A DNA stretch of 64,000 nucleotides from Micromonospora rhizosphaerae. GTDB taxonomy: Bacteria; Actinomycetota; Actinomycetes; Mycobacteriales; Micromonosporaceae. The stretch lies in assembly GCF_900091465.1 (NCBI RefSeq), contig NZ_FMHV01000002.1, positions 1,860,001-1,924,000 of the forward strand. Reading direction: 5' to 3'. The first letter of the stretch is position 1; the number at the start of each line of letters is the position of its first letter. Below the pieces are notes generated by a model. That model had not been told where the DNA came from, searched no databases, and saw only the letters and a list, made by a program, of their open reading frames with translations. The position numbers were made by a program, and so were the translations under genes. Shown piece by piece: positions 47,832 through 57,364 of this stretch.

Positions 47832-49037
47832 TCATTTCGCCGCGGCGGTTGGCTGCCAACTGATCCGTTCATAGCAGACCAGGGCGATCAAGATGATGGC
47901 GACTAGAGCGAGGGCAGCGAGGGCGGGAAGGTGTCGGGCGACGGGCACCAGCGCGAGGATGGTGCCGGCCGCGAGGATCGGGGCGGGTGGGGTGTGCCGG
48001 ACGGTAAGTCGGAGGAACAGAGCCCGACCAATGAGGTAGAGGGCGGGGCCGCCGAACAGAGCTGCGGTCGAAGACCAGTCCAGCGGGGTCCCAGCGGGCT
48101 GCTGGAGTGGGTGTTGGGCCATGTTGGCGAGGACCACCTTGATGCCGAGGGCCAGGTAGATGATCCCGGCGATGAGCACGAAGTGAGCCAAGCTGTAGGC
48201 GATGCTGCCGGTCCGAGTCCGGTCCGGAGCGGGGATCCGCGCCAGGGCTTGCCCGGCAGGTGCGGCGGTGTTTTCGAAGTACAGCCACCACAGGGCCAGC
48301 GCCGTGGTCAGGGCGAGCAGCGCAGCGATCAGGACCGGCCAACGAGTGACCGCCGATCCGGCGCCGACGCCAACCGAGATCAGCGACTCGCCCAGAGCAA
48401 TGATTACTATCAGGCCGTGCCGCTCGGCGAAATGGCTGGGGCTGGGCAACAGAGCGTGTCCGGCATAGACCGCGATGAATAGGCCGCCGATGCAGTCGAT
48501 GAGGAACGCTGCGGCCCACAACAGCGTCTGCGCGGCGCCGCCGAACACCGCGCCGAACACCAGCGCAATCAAGCCCACCGAGACCGGGATGACCCGGAAG
48601 CGCAGCGAAGCGCGTAGCCGCGCGTTACCGGCCGATATGTGCCAGACGAGGGCCAGATATACCGCCCGGACGACGATGTAGACGAGGGCCAGAGTCATGG
48701 GCGCGGCCAGTGACTGGTTGCCGTGCCGCCACGCCTCGGGGAGGACCAGGGCGGCCACGAACATCGCGGCCATCACAGCGGAGTTTCCGGCGCGGACCAG
48801 GCCCACGTCGGCGCGGACCTGGTTGGCCAACCAAGCGTAGTTAGTGAACGGCCACCACAGCAGCAGCAGGAGCACAAGGCTATGCGCCAGCCCGAGTGGC
48901 GTCGGCGCCCGTGCCGTGAACGTCTCCACCCGGATGAAGGCGAACACGAACACCAGGTCGAAGAACACCTCGAACGGCGTGGTCCGATGGGTTTCCTCGG
49001 TCGGCACCGGCGCCCCGGCCCGGAAGATGTGCCTCAT
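47832..49037 (-). CDS. Low temperature requirement protein A-like membrane protein
   Basis: Membrane protein of about 401 residues in the LtrA family, named for a Listeria protein needed for growth in the cold; its action is unknown. The diagnostic N-terminal segment FEVFFDLVFVFAFIRV is present, and about ten hydrophobic segments follow. FAERHGLIVIIALGESLISVGVG in the middle is also typical. I chose the ATG at 49037; one eight codons upstream is possible. A distant second LtrA-like gene ends this window. Confidence 0.85.
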   Translation of the reverse strand: MRHIFRAGAPVPTEETHRTTPFEVFFDLVFVFAFIRVETFTARAPTPLGLAHSLVLLLLLWWPFTNYAWLANQVRADVGLVRAGNSAVMAAMFVAALVLPEAWRHGNQSLAAPMTLALVYIVVRAVYLALVWHISAGNARLRASLRFRVIPVSVGLIALVFGAVFGGAAQTLLWAAAFLIDCIGGLFIAVYAGHALLPSPSHFAERHGLIVIIALGESLISVGVGAGSAVTRWPVLIAALLALTTALALWWLYFENTAAPAGQALARIPAPDRTRTGSIAYSLAHFVLIAGIIYLALGIKVVLANMAQHPLQQPAGTPLDWSSTAALFGGPALYLIGRALFLRLTVRHTPPAPILAAGTILALVPVARHLPALAALALVAIILIALVCYERISWQPTAAAK

Positions 49038-49375
49038 AGGCCCATCTTGTTCGCCCAACATCCGGCAGGTCCGGATTCACACTTAACCCGGCAGCCGCCG
49101 CTGGCCACCACGCATGACTTCGGCGCAGGTCGCAGATACCCCACTTCGACCTCTCGGCTGGCGCGATGAGCATGCGCGCGTGCGACATCTGCCAACCCGT
49201 CCAGGCCCTCATCCCGCTCGCGCCTGGCCAGCATGGTCAACTCGACCAGCACTCGGCGGAGTGTCACCCATCAACTGAAGCCAACCTGTCACGGATCAAG
49301 CGGAGTACGACAGGCTGCCGGCGTGAACTGGTTCAAACTTGATTCGGGGTGAGTGATCGCGGCATGACGGGACGT
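49038..49375. other. Non-coding or decayed stretch
   Basis: About 340 bases without a convincing gene. A minus-strand frame with TLRRVLVELTMLARRERDEG near 49155-49267 looks coding-like but has no clear ends and no recognised family; it may be another remnant. Nothing else stood out. Confidence 0.4.
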
Positions 49376-49545
49376 TTAGCAGTCCCTGCCACATAGGCGG
49401 GTGTAGCGGGCGATGATCACGCCCTTGGTGGTTGTGGCGCTCTCGGTCAGGTCGAACTCGGTCAGTGGGGCGGGGCCTTCGAACAGTCGAATGCCGGTGC
49501 CCAGGGTCAGCGAGTGGATAAGAAGCGTGTAGCAGTCGATCAGGC
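49376..49545 (-). pseudogene. C-terminal fragment of a dihydrofolate reductase-family (RibD_C) protein
   Basis: The minus strand reads GLIDCYTLLIHSLTLGTGIR then LFEGPAPLTEFDLTESATTT and ends ARYTRLCGRDC at a TAA. This matches the last third of DHFR/RibD_C proteins (normally YxLLVHPVVLGxGxRLF...). The N-terminal two thirds are missing. A complete family member lies at 55067-55645 in the same region. Confidence 0.6.
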
Positions 49546-49578
49546 CAGCGGCGGATCTCGGCAGGCTCGCGCGGCAGT

Positions 49579-49731
49579 GTGATGGTCATACGCGGGGATC
49601 GCAGCCTCGGACTGGGCATGCTCATCGGTTGGGTCACAGGCATCGTCGCGCTCGTGCTGGGCACCGCCCTGATCGCGGACGCGGGGTGGGCATCCCCAGC
49701 GCCGCAGACCAAAAGGAGACGCCGCCGTTGA
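49579..49731 (+). CDS. Possible small membrane protein
   Basis: A 50-codon frame, GTG start, with one hydrophobic segment (GMLIGWVTGIVALVLGTALI) and a basic end KRRRRR. No recognised family. It may be real or a remnant; no good ribosome site is visible. Confidence 0.25.
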   Translation: MMVIRGDRSLGLGMLIGWVTGIVALVLGTALIADAGWASPAPQTKRRRRR

Positions 49732-49828
49732 CGATGGCCGACGTTGCCACAGTGAACTGCTTTCGTAGGAGATCGAGGCACGTAATCGAGACCGGCCTGC
49801 GCAGCGTGGTGGCTCGTAGCGCAATTCC

Positions 49829-51277
49829 CTACGCGTAGGGGTACCACCAGGGCTTGCGCTCGGCGCGGGTGTCCCAATGCACGTGCTTGGTCTCTCGGAA
49901 CGCCTCCAGACCCTCCGGGCCCAGCTCACGGGAGTTGCCCGACGCCTTCATGCCGCCGAAGGGCCCGGCATCGTTGTCGGTGAGCGGATCGTTGATCCAG
50001 ACCGTGCCTGCTTTCAACTCGTCCAGGCAGCGATACGCGTAGTCGGTGCGATTGGTGTAGACGTTGGCGCCCAGACCGTAGGGCAGCGCGTTGGCGCGGG
50101 CGATTGCCTCGTCCAGCGAGGAGACCCGCACGATCGGCGCGACCGGCCCGAATGTCTCCTCCCGCATAAGCGGCAGGTCGTCGGTGGCGTCCACGACGAC
50201 GGACGGAGAGAGGAACCAGCCGCGCTCGAACCCGCCCCGATCGCCGCCGACCAGGATGCGGGCGCCACCGTCACGGGCCGAGGCGAGCTGGCCCTCCACC
50301 TTCGCCCGCTGCACTTCGGCGATCATCGGGCCCATGTCGGTCCCGGCCGCCAACGGATCGCCGAGCCGGACCGCGGCCGCCTCGGCGACCATCCGCTCGA
50401 CGAACTCGTCGTAGACGGAGTCCATGACATAGAACCGCTCGGCCGAGGTGCAGACCTGCCCGGCGTTGAGGTACGCGGCCCACGCGGCACCTGGCGCCGC
50501 GACCGAGAGATCGGCGTCCTCGCAGACGATGAAGGCGTCCTTGCCACCCAACTCCAGGTGCGTGCGTTTGACCTGACGCGCGCACAGCTCGCCGATGCGC
50601 AGCCCGGCGGCCGTGGAACCGGTGAAGGCGACCAGATCCGTACCGGGGTGCACCACCAGGGCCTCCCCGACCTCGGCACCACCCGTCACCAGGTTCACAA
50701 CACCCGGCGACAGCTCGGCAAAGGCCCCGGCAAGCATCAGCGTCGACAACGGCGTGTAGGGCGAGGGCTTCGCCACGACCGTGTTCCCTGCAGCAAGCGC
50801 CGGAGCGAGCTTCCACGCGAGCAGCAGCAGCGGATAGTTCCACGGCACGATCGCGGCGACCACGCCGAGCGGCTCCTTGAGGACGAGCGCCAGCTGCCCG
50901 TCCTCCACCGGCGGCAGCACCCGGCCCCGCTCGTGCCGGCCCAGCTCCGCGTAGTAGTCGAAGCAGGCCGCCGACCAGCCGACCTCGTCGGAGTTCTCGA
51001 TCAGTGGCTTGCCGCCCTCGATCGACATTTGCCGCGCAAGGGCGTCGGAGTGTTCACGCAGCCAGGTGGCGATCCCGTGCAGAAGGTCGGCCCGCTCGGC
51101 CGCGGGGGTACGCCGCCAGCCGTCGGCGGCGTCGCGGGCAGCACGGACCGCGCTGTCGACCTGCTCAAGAACCGCGGATCCGACGGCGGCGACGACCTCC
51201 TCGGTCGCCGGGTTGATCACCGTAACCGAGGTTCCGGTCCCCGCGACGTGCTGGCCCGCGATCCACAACTGCGTCAC
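49829..51277 (-). CDS. Aldehyde dehydrogenase family protein
   Basis: NAD(P)-dependent aldehyde dehydrogenase of 482 residues, closest in style to aminobutyraldehyde/betaine-aldehyde dehydrogenases. Family landmarks are VVAAIVPWNYPLLLLAWKL, the cofactor loop FTGSTAAG, catalytic Glu in LELGGKDAF and catalytic Cys in NAGQVCTSAERF. It ends with the usual GPFGGMKASGNSRELG block. The GTG at 51277 has AGGAGT seven bases upstream. It is one of the few intact enzyme genes in the presumed island. Substrate unknown. Confidence 0.9.
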   Translation of the reverse strand: MTQLWIAGQHVAGTGTSVTVINPATEEVVAAVGSAVLEQVDSAVRAARDAADGWRRTPAAERADLLHGIATWLREHSDALARQMSIEGGKPLIENSDEVGWSAACFDYYAELGRHERGRVLPPVEDGQLALVLKEPLGVVAAIVPWNYPLLLLAWKLAPALAAGNTVVAKPSPYTPLSTLMLAGAFAELSPGVVNLVTGGAEVGEALVVHPGTDLVAFTGSTAAGLRIGELCARQVKRTHLELGGKDAFIVCEDADLSVAAPGAAWAAYLNAGQVCTSAERFYVMDSVYDEFVERMVAEAAAVRLGDPLAAGTDMGPMIAEVQRAKVEGQLASARDGGARILVGGDRGGFERGWFLSPSVVVDATDDLPLMREETFGPVAPIVRVSSLDEAIARANALPYGLGANVYTNRTDYAYRCLDELKAGTVWINDPLTDNDAGPFGGMKASGNSRELGPEGLEAFRETKHVHWDTRAERKPWWYPYA

Positions 51278-51356
51278 TGCCGACTCCTGTCTCGAAGCTG
51301 TGCAGCGGAGATCATAGGCACCGGAACGCGGCCGCAACTAGCTTGATCTTTAACCT

Positions 51357-51527
51357 GTGCGGCGCGGCCTTGGGCTATTGGAGTTCTTCGTTTTCTTCGT
51401 GCCGCCCTTGGGCTTTGTGCTGGTGGCGGTGGTGGCGATGTGGACGTCGTGGCGGGCCGCCGGGTGTCGACGGTGCGGGTTCGCCGACTGGCTGCGCCGG
51501 GAGCGGGTGATCGGCCCGGAGGGCTGA
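51357..51527 (+). CDS. Possible small membrane protein
   Basis: A 56-codon frame from GTG 51357. Residues about 5-32 are strongly hydrophobic (LEFFVFFVPPLGFVLVAVVA) and the C-terminus is basic with two Cys (GCRRCGFADWLRRE). The composition looks coding. No family recognised and the ribosome site is weak. Confidence 0.35.
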   Translation: MRRGLGLLEFFVFFVPPLGFVLVAVVAMWTSWRAAGCRRCGFADWLRRERVIGPEG

Positions 51528-51852
51528 TCCAACGACCATTGGGCAGGGCATGTACCTGTCAAACCCCTTGCCATCGCCCCAACCAGGGGAACGAGGCCGA
51601 GGCAGCAAGGGCGCTGTGAAAGCCTTGGCGGTGACTGTGGCGGCTTGTCAACCAACGGCGCGCAGCAGATGCCCACCAGCGCGGCTCAGCGCTGAACCTC
51701 ACTCGTCGACAGCATGTATTCGGTTCCCTCCCCCCGGCGGGGGTCGAGCTCCAGCTCAGCCTGGTCGCCGTACAGACAGAAGTACAGCAACCCATGGGAC
51801 TGTCACAGCCCTCGACCTACCGGCCGAGGCTGCCGACCTGCCTACCGGACCG
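51528..51852. other. Stretch without supported gene
   Basis: About 325 bases with no convincing open frame, RNA gene or repeat. It lies next to the integrase remnant and is probably decayed island DNA. Confidence 0.5.
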
Positions 51853-52131
51853 TCAGCGACCGCCTCGCCGGTAATCCATAGGTTCAGGACTCCGACTAGG
51901 ACCAGGAGCTGGGGGCGCGCCGGCCAGGTCCGCATGGGCGTAGACCTTGAGCGCGACCCTCACGTCGGCGTGCCGAGCGATGGCTTGGACGGCATGCGGC
52001 GAGACGCCCACCTCCATTGGCAGCGCGACGACGGTGTTCCGCAGGTCGTGTAGCCGAACGCCGGGCAGGCCACCGCTTCCTGCGGACGAGAGTTCCGGCT
52101 GAGGATCGGTCGGGTGCGGGTGCTTGAGCAC
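51853..52131 (-). pseudogene. Truncated tyrosine recombinase (integrase) C-terminus
   Basis: The frame reads GVRLHDLRNTVVALPMEVGV then SPHAVQAIARHADVRVALKV and YAHADL. This is the end of a phage-type integrase: HDLR carries the catalytic Arg (the usual following His is Asn here), the RHADV box stands where GHxxx is normal, and Tyr in VYAHAD is the nucleophile. The N-terminal two thirds are missing. It supports an integration history for this region. Confidence 0.7.
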
Positions 52132-52170
52132 ACCGGACAGTCAGGCGCGCTGATCAAGCCGCCGGAAGGC

Positions 52171-52698
52171 TCAATAAGCCTCGATGCTGGGCGTCCGCCC
52201 CGGAAAATCCGGCGGAAGGCCGTCGGGGGGCACCGTTCCCGATGCGAGCCCGGACAGGTATTCGGTCAGACTTCCTCCGAATTCGCACCAGTCGTCGTTG
52301 CAGCACTCGACCAGGATGGTCCAGGTTTCGGGCCCTCCCCCTGTGGTGCGCCAGTGGAACCTGTCTCCTTCGCAGGAATCTCCCCAGCAGATCAGACCTC
52401 CGGGCTCCGGAAACGGAACATAGCCGTGCGACATCCCAGAATCGCGGAGGTCGCTAAGGCTCTCAAGGATCTCCCGCATGCCTCGGACGAAGTATTTTTC
52501 TTCTCCGGGGTTAGGTATGTGGATGCCGAGAAAGTCGTCAACGGTGAGAGGGGGGTACGCCTCGGCGAGCGCAATGAAGTCCGGAGGAAACCTCGTCCCT
52601 GTCTCCTCGGCGATGAAGTCCCAGTCGATCCGACGGGTTGCGCTCGCCCTGTGCGGAAGCAGCGCCGGCAGTACTTGCTCAAGTTCGTGGAGACTCAA
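52171..52698 (-). CDS. SMI1/KNR4 (SUKH) family protein
   Basis: Protein of about 175 residues. The SUKH fold is indicated by DWDFIAEETGTRFPPDFIALAE, the YPPLTVDDFLGIHIPNP turn and the late LICWGDSCEGDRFHW segment. SUKH proteins often act as immunity proteins against contact-dependent or polymorphic toxins, but no toxin gene is visible beside it. I suggest a TTG start at 52698, which has AGGTGA four bases upstream; the open frame reaches further without similarity. Confidence 0.7.
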   Translation of the reverse strand: MSLHELEQVLPALLPHRASATRRIDWDFIAEETGTRFPPDFIALAEAYPPLTVDDFLGIHIPNPGEEKYFVRGMREILESLSDLRDSGMSHGYVPFPEPGGLICWGDSCEGDRFHWRTTGGGPETWTILVECCNDDWCEFGGSLTEYLSGLASGTVPPDGLPPDFPGRTPSIEAY

Positions 52699-53092
52699 CG
52701 GATCACCTGGCTTCGGGAACGAACAGCGGTGCCGTTCAGCATGGCACGCTACTCGTTGGCAGCGATTACCCGTCACCGCAGGGGATCGGAACCGAGCGGT
52801 CGCCGCGCCGGCGGGTGGCCTGGAGTGACAGCACGCCGCCGGGCGTCCACCGGAAGTCCTCCCCACCCACCTGGACCAGCAGCACAGCATCCTGACCCTG
52901 AGGTGTCCTCAACAGGGCCGGCCAGCTCCGACATCCTTCACGCTGTCCGCCGAGCTGTGCCAGCCAGGGGTGAGAAGATCGTCGGCCCATGGCTTCTGCA
53001 GGTCTTTCTGAAACGCCTCGGGCTATCGAGCCAAGAGCGGGTGCCAGCAACAGGAAGGGGTTTGCGGATGGCCGCCCCCACGACGCGGCTCG
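52699..53092. other. Stretch without supported gene
   Basis: About 390 bases between two gene remnants or orphans. No convincing coding frame, tRNA or repeat. Just before 53093 the other frames hint at an upstream continuation of the following pseudogene. Confidence 0.45.
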
Positions 53093-53507
53093 GTGACCGT
53101 GCGGATCAACCAGATGCGCGACGCCGAAGGCCTCGAGCGCCGGCTCAAGGAAGCCGGAATCCCGGCGGAGGTCGACTACATCCCGGTCGGAAAGGTGTGC
53201 ACGAACCGGCCCAGATACACCCACGTCCCTGACAGCCGGGCGACCGAGGCTGGGTCGAGCACCCGCACACCGATGCCGAGCAACAAGGCCCGGCTGGTGG
53301 TCGACTTCGCCAACCACATCTCTTTCCAGAACCCAGGCGTTACCGTGTTCACGGTCAAGCCCGGTGTCCTCCGCGACGGAGACACTCGTACTCGAACTCT
53401 CCGTCGCGGAGAATGCGTCGATCGGCACCGCGGCCGGCCTGGTGGTCGGCTACGGCGTTGCGCAAGGCCCGGTGCAGCCCTGCGAACTGGACGACATACC
53501 GCAGTAG
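53093..53507 (+). pseudogene. Frameshifted fragment of an actinobacterial membrane-linked hypothetical protein
   Basis: The first frame reads VTVRINQMRDAEGLERRLKE, AGIPAEVDYIPVGKVC and later VFTVKPGVLRDGD. It then shifts (about 53370) to TLVLELSVAENASIGTAAGL and ends VAQGPVQPCELDDIPQ at a TAG. This is the extracytoplasmic C-terminal part of a family I know only as a hypothetical protein. The membrane N-terminus is missing and a two-base loss explains the shift. Confidence 0.55.
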
Positions 53508-53667
53508 TTGGGGCGAGTTGGGGATCGGCGGAATCGAGACACACTTTGGTTCCTGCCGATCCCCCGACGGTCGACACTGGGAGCCGCGCGCCCCCGCCGT
53601 CTACTTCCTGCACCACCGGTCAGATAAGTCGTCGCTTGCCGTATCGGCGCCGGTTAGCCTCTCCGGC

Positions 53668-54288
53668 GTGACCGGGACGTTGCTCTTCATCATCGGCCCA
53701 CCGGCCGTCGGCAAGATGACCGTCGGCGAGGAGATCGCGGCCCGAACGGGGCTGCGACTGTTCCATAACCACCTGGCGATCGAGCCGGTGCTGCGCTTCT
53801 TCCCCTTCGGCAGCCCGCCGTTCGGGCGGCTCGTCGACCGGTTTCGCTGCGACCTGATCGAGGAGGTGGCGGCCAGCGACCTCCCCGGACTGATCTTCAC
53901 GTACGTGTGGGCGTTCGACCTCCCAGAGGACGAGCAGGCGGTGCAGCGATTCGCGCACCCCTTCCGCCGCCGCGGCGGCCGCGTGCTCTTCCTAGAGTTA
54001 GAGGCCACCCAGGAGGAACGACTCCGCCGCAACGAGAGCACCTCCCGGCTCGCCGAGAAGCCGTCCAAGCGCGACGTATCGGCCTCCCGGCGCGACCTGC
54101 TCGACTTGGACCGGCAGTACCAACTCAACTCCATCGGCCAGTTCGACGACCGCGCCGACTACCTGCGCATCAACAACACCGACCTGACACCCGAACAAGT
54201 AGCCATGGCGGCGATCACCCATTTCCGCCTTCACCGGCAGCCTGAACAGGATGTCCCGTCCGTGAGCAGGTCGGGACGATCGGCATGA
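53668..54288 (+). CDS. P-loop kinase-like ATPase
   Basis: Soluble protein of 206 residues. The Walker A motif is GPPAVGKMT near residues 9-17, followed by a small-kinase-like layout (EEIAARTGLRLFHNHLAIEP) as in shikimate or adenylate-type kinases. A LSARR-type basic region and RINNTDLTPEQ near residue 175 fit the nucleotide-binding fold. The start is GTG 53668. It is probably a small-molecule kinase of unknown substrate. The gene looks intact in a decayed region. Confidence 0.7.
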   Translation: MTGTLLFIIGPPAVGKMTVGEEIAARTGLRLFHNHLAIEPVLRFFPFGSPPFGRLVDRFRCDLIEEVAASDLPGLIFTYVWAFDLPEDEQAVQRFAHPFRRRGGRVLFLELEATQEERLRRNESTSRLAEKPSKRDVSASRRDLLDLDRQYQLNSIGQFDDRADYLRINNTDLTPEQVAMAAITHFRLHRQPEQDVPSVSRSGRSA

Positions 54289-54356
54289 GTGGCCCCCATC
54301 CAGGTAGATGCTCGCATTGACGCTGGAGTACCTACAGGGGCGGTACTGAAACCTTG

Positions 54357-54836
54357 CTAGGAAATGCCAAGCGGATGGCGGCCGCTACCAACCGGCTGCG
54401 CACCGTCGGTACTGACCACCTGTTGGCCGCTGCGCGTGTCGTCGGGGTGCGCAGGTTCGTGGCGCAGAGCAACGCGATGTGGATGGAGCGCACCGGCGGG
54501 CCGGTCGCTGACGAAGACGGCCGGATCGAGCCGAACCCGCCCGCGGATGCCGAGGAGGCTGTCGCCGCGTTGCGCCACGTGGTGCCGAAAGTCCGCCGGT
54601 CCGCTCAACGCGGTCAGCTGATGCACGACCACCTCCGGCTCGGCCTTGGCCACGGCATCGGCCACCGAGTCGGGGTCCAGCGCGTCGACTATGACCGGTT
54701 CGGCACCCAGCGCACGCAGAGCGCCGGTCTTGGCGGCCGAGCGGGTCGTGCCGACGACCTCGTGGCCGCGCGCCACGAGCTGGGTAACCAGATGGCTGCC
54801 GATTGCGCCAGACGCTCCGGCGATGAAGATCTTCAT
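54357..54836. pseudogene. NAD-dependent epimerase remnant with an internal inversion
   Basis: On the minus strand, ATG 54836 starts MKIFIAGASGAIGSHLVTQL with a Rossmann GxxGxxG motif and runs to HQLTALSGPADFRH near 54590. The next part of the same family is on the plus strand: 54372-54580 reads ATNRLRTVGTDHLLAAARVV, GVRRFVAQSNAMW and RTGGPVADEDGRIEPNPPAD. So the middle segment is inverted relative to the N-terminus and the C-terminus is missing. The join is at a GCCACGTGGTGCC near-palindrome. Confidence 0.65.
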
Positions 54837-55066
54837 GACGTCTCCGTTCATTCGTGCTTACCAACAGAGACGAGACGGCCCGGCCCCCCATGAACGGTAG
54901 TTACCCAGCTCACACGGGGCGCCACGGCGACCACCGAACCGCCCGACTGGCCGACGGGCAAGGCCAGCCGCCATGGCCAGTCGTCCAGGAGTCCACCGGC
55001 GATGAGTTTCGCCGTGGCTTCCAGTCTCTATACACAAACTCGGAGACCGCACCGGAGGAGAGCATC

Positions 55067-55645
55067 ATGACCGCTACCTACACCTTCGACGTCTTTTCCA
55101 GCCTCGACGGCTTCGGTGCCGCCAGCGGCAACTGGACCGGCTACTGGGGCAAGCAAGGCCCCGAGCTCCTCGAACACCGCCTCGCCCTGTATGGCGAGGA
55201 GCAGCGGATGGTCTTCGGGGCCAACACGTATCGGGCGTTCACGCGGATGCTGGCCTCGAGCACCGAGGAGTCCGAGGTGCGTGACCCATGGGTCACCCGG
55301 ATGAGGAGCCTGCCGGCAACGGTGGTGTCGACCACACTGCAAGAAGCCATCGACTGGCCGAACGCGACCGTCGTGAGCGGTGACGCCGTCGACGTCGTCG
55401 CCCGGCTCAAGGAGGAGTCCAAGGTGCCGTTGCGCTCGCATGGCAGCCTGTCGATGAACCGGGCGCTGATGGCCGCCGGTCTGGTTGACCGGCTCCAGAT
55501 AACGATCTTCCCGGTGATCACCGGTCAGACCGGAGCAGACCCGATCTTCCAGGGCGCGGCCGACTTCGACCTCGAGTTGATCGAGAGCCGGACGCTCGAC
55601 GGCAACCTTCAAGAGCTCATCTACCGGCCCACCCTGCATGTCTGA
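55067..55645 (+). CDS. Dihydrofolate reductase-family (RibD_C) protein
   Basis: Protein of 192 residues with the DHFR-like RibD C-terminal fold, which binds NADPH. It begins YTFDVFSSLDGFGAASGNW, has MVFGANTYRAF near residue 47, the glycine-free but typical SHGSLSMNRALMAAGLVDRL near 125, and ends with LELIESRTLDGNLQELIYRP. True folate or riboflavin activity is not implied; many members are orphan reductases. GGAGGAG precedes the ATG. A C-terminal fragment of another member lies at 49376. Confidence 0.82.
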   Translation: MTATYTFDVFSSLDGFGAASGNWTGYWGKQGPELLEHRLALYGEEQRMVFGANTYRAFTRMLASSTEESEVRDPWVTRMRSLPATVVSTTLQEAIDWPNATVVSGDAVDVVARLKEESKVPLRSHGSLSMNRALMAAGLVDRLQITIFPVITGQTGADPIFQGAADFDLELIESRTLDGNLQELIYRPTLHV

Positions 55646-55904
55646 GTCCACGCGCCCCCAGCCCATCAAGCAGCCGAACCTGACCCGGAAGTTCTGGCTC
55701 ACCGACATGCCGACCGGTCGCATGGCCGCCCCGAGTTATCTGCTAGCTCGATGTGGATGCACGGCCGTGACTTGGCCGCCGGGTCGGTCGTTGGACATCC
55801 GGCGGCCAGGAGACGGGGGATGGGTATGCCAGCGAAGAAGCGCCGGACAACTCCGGTGATTGTGCCCCCCACGGACCGCGCCCCCGTCAGTCGAGGATCA
55901 TCAG

Positions 55905-57290
55905 GGCTCTACGAAGTTAGCGGGGGTTGAGGTGCCCCCTGGCTCGGCGAGTGGTGGCGCAGCGGGTGCGTAATCGCTGGTTGGCGGGGTTGCGGAAGCC
56001 GTAGGCGTCGCGGGCGACGGTTTTGATGACCCGGTTGGTGCCTTCGGAGCCGGCGTTGGTGATGCCGGTGTGGATGAATGCCAGGATTTCTGGCCACCAG
56101 GTTTCGACCGTGGTGGCGAGTCGTTCCAGCTCGGGCAGGCCGGATTGGGCGCATCGGTGGTAGAACCGGAATAGCAGATCCGCGGTTGGGGTGGGTGCGG
56201 GCCAGGGCGAGTAGATCGAGCAGGTCCTCCTTGGCGTTCCAGGCGGCCAGGATCGGCGTGCCGATGCGTGGGGGCAGGTCCTTGAGTTCTCCTTCCAGGT
56301 CGGCGACGTGGTCGCCGTGCATTCGGGATGCGTTGCGGGTCAACCGGTTCCGTAGTTCCCATTCCCGGTTGCCCTTGCGCCCTCGCCGGCCGCGGACCTG
56401 TACGGTGACCCGCCGGCGGATCTCGGTGACGGTCTGATTGGCCAACTGCACGATGTGGAAGTGGTCGGCGACCAGGACAGCGCCCGGCAGGGCTTGACGC
56501 ACCGCCGATTTGAAGATGGTGCACATGTCGATGGCCACGAAGCGTACCGCGTCGCGCCACGCCTGGGTGCGCTCGGCCAGCCAGTCGCAGACGACCGCAG
56601 CGTTGCGGCCTTCGACCTGACCGAGCAGGCCCTGCCCGCCGGACAGATCCACAAATCCGACGTGCCACCGGTCGACGGTCGTCTGCCACGTCCCGGTGGT
56701 CTCGTCCCACACCCATTTCGGACGGCCCCGGCGGATCTCGTCGATGCCCAGTACCTGCACCGGGTCGGGCTGGGCGGGCAGCACCGCTGCGGCGTGGGTG
56801 GCGAACGCCGCCGCTGCCACCGGCCAGGACACATGGTGGTCCCGCGCGGACTGCACGATCGTGCGACCGCCGTCAGCGATTGCCGCACCGGCCGAGGTCC
56901 GCAAGCGCAACGTGAGCCGCTTACGCGCCGGAACCTGCGCGACCGTCTCGGTGAACGACTTGCGTGGACAGCCCGATTCGTCGCAGCGCCACCGGTGCTT
57001 GCGCCACACCAGCCGCGGGTGGCGTCCGCCCACCGCGAGGTCTCGTGGCCGGGTCACCCGCCAGCCTTTCGACCGACGTGCGCGGGTACCGCAGTGCGGA
57101 CACCGGCGGGCCTGATCGTCGGCGGTGACCAGATACACCACCGGCCCATCCGGCCCATCCTCAACCCTGGTGACCGCCAGACCTGCCAGGCCCAGCAACC
57201 GGGACGTATCCTCGTTCATGCCCGTGGCTCTTCTGTTGTGACCAGCTTGCTTCGACAACAAGATGGTCATGGAGAGTCACGGGTATCTCA
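55905..57290 (-). mobile_element. ISL3-type insertion sequence, approximate limits
   Basis: The segment holds an ISL3-family transposase with little flanking sequence. GGCTCT at 55905 and a matching GACTCT on the opposite strand near 57285 may be the ends, but the terminal inverted repeats are weak and I found no target duplication. The limits are estimates. The frameshift in the transposase suggests that the copy is inactive. Confidence 0.55.
55917..57219 (-). pseudogene. ISL3 family transposase, frameshifted
   Basis: The frame starts at ATG 57219 with a zinc ribbon (CPHCGTRARRSKGW and CDESGCPRK), then the HTH region and the DDE core: GIDEIRRGRPKWVW with the first Asp and VADHFHIVQLANQ with the second. 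In a G-run near 56182-56200 an extra base shifts the frame. The correct continuation, in another frame, reads TPTADLLFRFYHRCAQSG and carries the third catalytic residue in NAGSEGTNRVIK before ending GHLNPR. The Glu is therefore not in frame with the rest. Confidence 0.75.
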
Positions 57291-57364
57291 ACAGGACAGT
57301 CCGCTCCGGACGACCACAACGGACGATCGAACCTCTATCGACCCGAATAGCCTCGAGTCAACGG

